Of a stretch of DNA of 7,056 nt, positions 5,758 to 7,056 are shown in pieces. The notes below the pieces were generated by a model. That model had not been told where the DNA came from. It worked only from the letters and a program-made list of their open reading frames with translations, and did not search any database. The position numbers were made by a program, and so were the translations under genes. The DNA comes from Gallionellaceae bacterium (GTDB lineage: Bacteria; Pseudomonadota; Gammaproteobacteria; Burkholderiales; Gallionellaceae): NCBI GenBank assembly GCA_030690855.1, contig JAUYFR010000155.1, positions 1 through 7,056 of the forward strand. Reading direction: 5' to 3'. Numbering within the stretch: position 1 is the first letter of the stretch; each line of letters opens with the position of its first letter.

Positions 5758-7056
5758 TTACTTGCTTTTAGCTTTTTCTGCCAACTTGTGTTCCAGATAA
5801 TGGATGTTGGTTCCACCTTGCACAAACGCAGCATCTAGCATTAACTCTTGATGCAACGCGATGTTGGTTTGAATGCCTTCAACCACGGTCTCGGAGAGTG
5901 CCGTGCGCATACGAGCAATCGCCTGATCGCGCGTGTCACCGTAAGCGATGATTTTGCCGATCATAGAGTCGTAATGAGGTGGAATGAAATAGTTGGCGTA
6001 AACGTGCGAATCAACCCGAATGCCGGGGCCACCAGGAACGTGCCAAGTATTGATGCGGCCTGGCGATGGCACAAAGGTATAAGGATGCTCGGCGTTAATT
6101 CGGCACTCCACCGCGTGACCTCGGAACTGAATGTCACGCTGACGGAAAGGAAGTTCTTCGCCAGCGGCGATGCGAATTTGCTGCTGCACGATGTCAACGC
6201 CGGTAATCATTTCGGTTACCGGATGTTCAACCTGCACGCGAGTGTTCATCTCGATGAAGTAGAACTCACCGTTTTCATAGAGAAACTCAAATGTTCCTGC
6301 ACCGCGATAACCAATCTTGCGGCACGCTTCAGCACAGCGCTCGCCGATTTTGTCGCGTAGCTTGGTGTTGAGGTGAGGGGCGGGCGCTTCTTCAATAATT
6401 TTTTGGTGACGGCGCTGCATCGAGCAATCGCGCTCGCCTAGATAAACCGCATTGCCGTGTTGATCTGCTAATACTTGGATCTCAATGTGACGAGGATTCT
6501 CCAAGAATTTTTCCATGTACACGATGGGATTGTTGAACGCCGCTTGGGCTTCACTTTTTGTCATGGTGACAGCATTAACCAGTGCCGCTTCAGTGTGCAC
6601 CACGCGCATGCCGCGCCCACCGCCGCCGCCCGCCGCTTTGATAATGACTGGATAGCCAATGAATTTGGCGATACGCAGGATCTCTTTAGGGTCGTCGGGC
6701 AATGCGCCATCAACGCCGGGTACGCAGGGCACGCCCGCCTTAGTCATGGCATTTTTCGCAGAAATTTTATCGCCCATCAAACGAATTGTTTCAGCGCGAG
6801 GGCCAATAAATACGAAACCACTTTTTTCTACACGCTCAGCAAAATCTGCATTCTCAGACAAGAAACCGTAGCCTGGGTGAATCGCTTGCGCATCGGTTAC
6901 TTCGGCTGCGCTAATGATGGAGGGCACATGCAAATAGCTTTGGCTTGAAGGTGCGGGTCCGATACAAACTGACTCATCGGCTAGCTTGACGTACTTGGCT
7001 TCGGCATCCGCTTCAGAGTGAACGGCAACAGTCTTAATGCCCATCTCGCGACAGGC
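5758..7056 (-). CDS. accC: acetyl-CoA carboxylase biotin carboxylase subunit, N-terminus cut by window edge
   Basis: AccC carboxylates the biotin on BCCP (AccB) using ATP and bicarbonate, the first step of malonyl-CoA and fatty acid synthesis. The frame is open to the right edge and begins ACREMGIKTVAVHSEADAEA. This corresponds to about residue 20 of the family, so ~19 residues lie outside and the full protein should be ~450 residues (E. coli 449). Landmarks in the visible 432 residues are HPGYGFLSENADFA, KAAGGGGGRGMRVVH (ATP-grasp glycine-rich loop, about residues 140-154), EKFLENPRHIEIQVLADQHG, ERDCSMQRRHQKIIEEAPAP, FYFIEMNTRVQVEHPVTEMI (metal- and ATP-binding Glu and the active-site Arg region, about 265-284), GHAVECRINAE and PHYDSMIGKIIAYG. 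accB presumably lies immediately upstream, off the window. prmA follows 12 nt after the stop. Confidence 0.97.
   Translation of the reverse strand, partial: ACREMGIKTVAVHSEADAEAKYVKLADESVCIGPAPSSQSYLHVPSIISAAEVTDAQAIHPGYGFLSENADFAERVEKSGFVFIGPRAETIRLMGDKISAKNAMTKAGVPCVPGVDGALPDDPKEILRIAKFIGYPVIIKAAGGGGGRGMRVVHTEAALVNAVTMTKSEAQAAFNNPIVYMEKFLENPRHIEIQVLADQHGNAVYLGERDCSMQRRHQKIIEEAPAPHLNTKLRDKIGERCAEACRKIGYRGAGTFEFLYENGEFYFIEMNTRVQVEHPVTEMITGVDIVQQQIRIAAGEELPFRQRDIQFRGHAVECRINAEHPYTFVPSPGRINTWHVPGGPGIRVDSHVYANYFIPPHYDSMIGKIIAYGDTRDQAIARMRTALSETVVEGIQTNIALHQELMLDAAFVQGGTNIHYLEHKLAEKAKSK

Noticed and set aside
5848..6360. 170-codon plus-strand open frame opposite accC
   Set aside because: It is antisense to a highly conserved accC region and its product resembles nothing; such frames arise from codon bias. 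The same applies to plus-strand frames opposite gcvT (3149-3598), the DUF3426 gene (4532-4930) and the accC start (6475-6948).

Overview
The window looks like a stretch of a proteobacterial chromosome, most likely a betaproteobacterium of the Nitrosomonadales type (Methylophilaceae/Gallionellaceae-like). This rests on the order accC-prmA-DUF3426 gene, the wording of GcvT (MLKTTPLN..., VDFGGWDMPVNYGSQ) and a tandem glycine riboswitch in front of gcvT. The lineage is an inference from gene order and protein similarity as remembered, not from a search. Every gene is on the minus strand, so transcription runs from the right edge to the left edge.

Right part (7056 to 4061), core metabolism: the biotin carboxylase gene accC (its first ~20 codons lie outside the window), then prmA for ribosomal protein L11 methyltransferase, then a membrane protein with an MJ0042-type zinc ribbon and a DUF3426 region. 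The three are tightly packed: 12 nt lie between accC and the prmA ATG, and prmA shares a GTGA overlap with the next gene. They read as one operon.

Middle part (4060 to 2154), glycine cleavage: a promoter with a perfect TATAAT just after the DUF3426 gene drives a leader of about 325 nt. The leader holds a two-aptamer glycine riboswitch and then a strong intrinsic terminator, followed by gcvT and gcvH. The striking point is a ~94-nt palindromic repeat lodged in the first hairpin of aptamer II. A related repeat sits between gcvT and gcvH, where it supplies the last codons and stop of gcvT. Both copies share an identical 24-base segment in the same orientation. gcvP is not in the window.

Left part (2123 to 1), accessory genes: directly downstream of gcvH are an antitoxin-toxin pair (PF09720-type antitoxin and ParE/RelE-type toxin with a GTGA overlap). 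Next come an exported protein with an LPP20/FlgT-like N-terminal region, a coiled coil and a SmpA/BamE-like C-terminal region, and a SIR2-like NAD-binding protein that runs off the left edge. Spacings are short (30-34 nt), so the cluster may be co-transcribed. It looks more A/T-rich than the core genes and is probably an acquired block, perhaps with a defence role, but that is not shown by the sequence.
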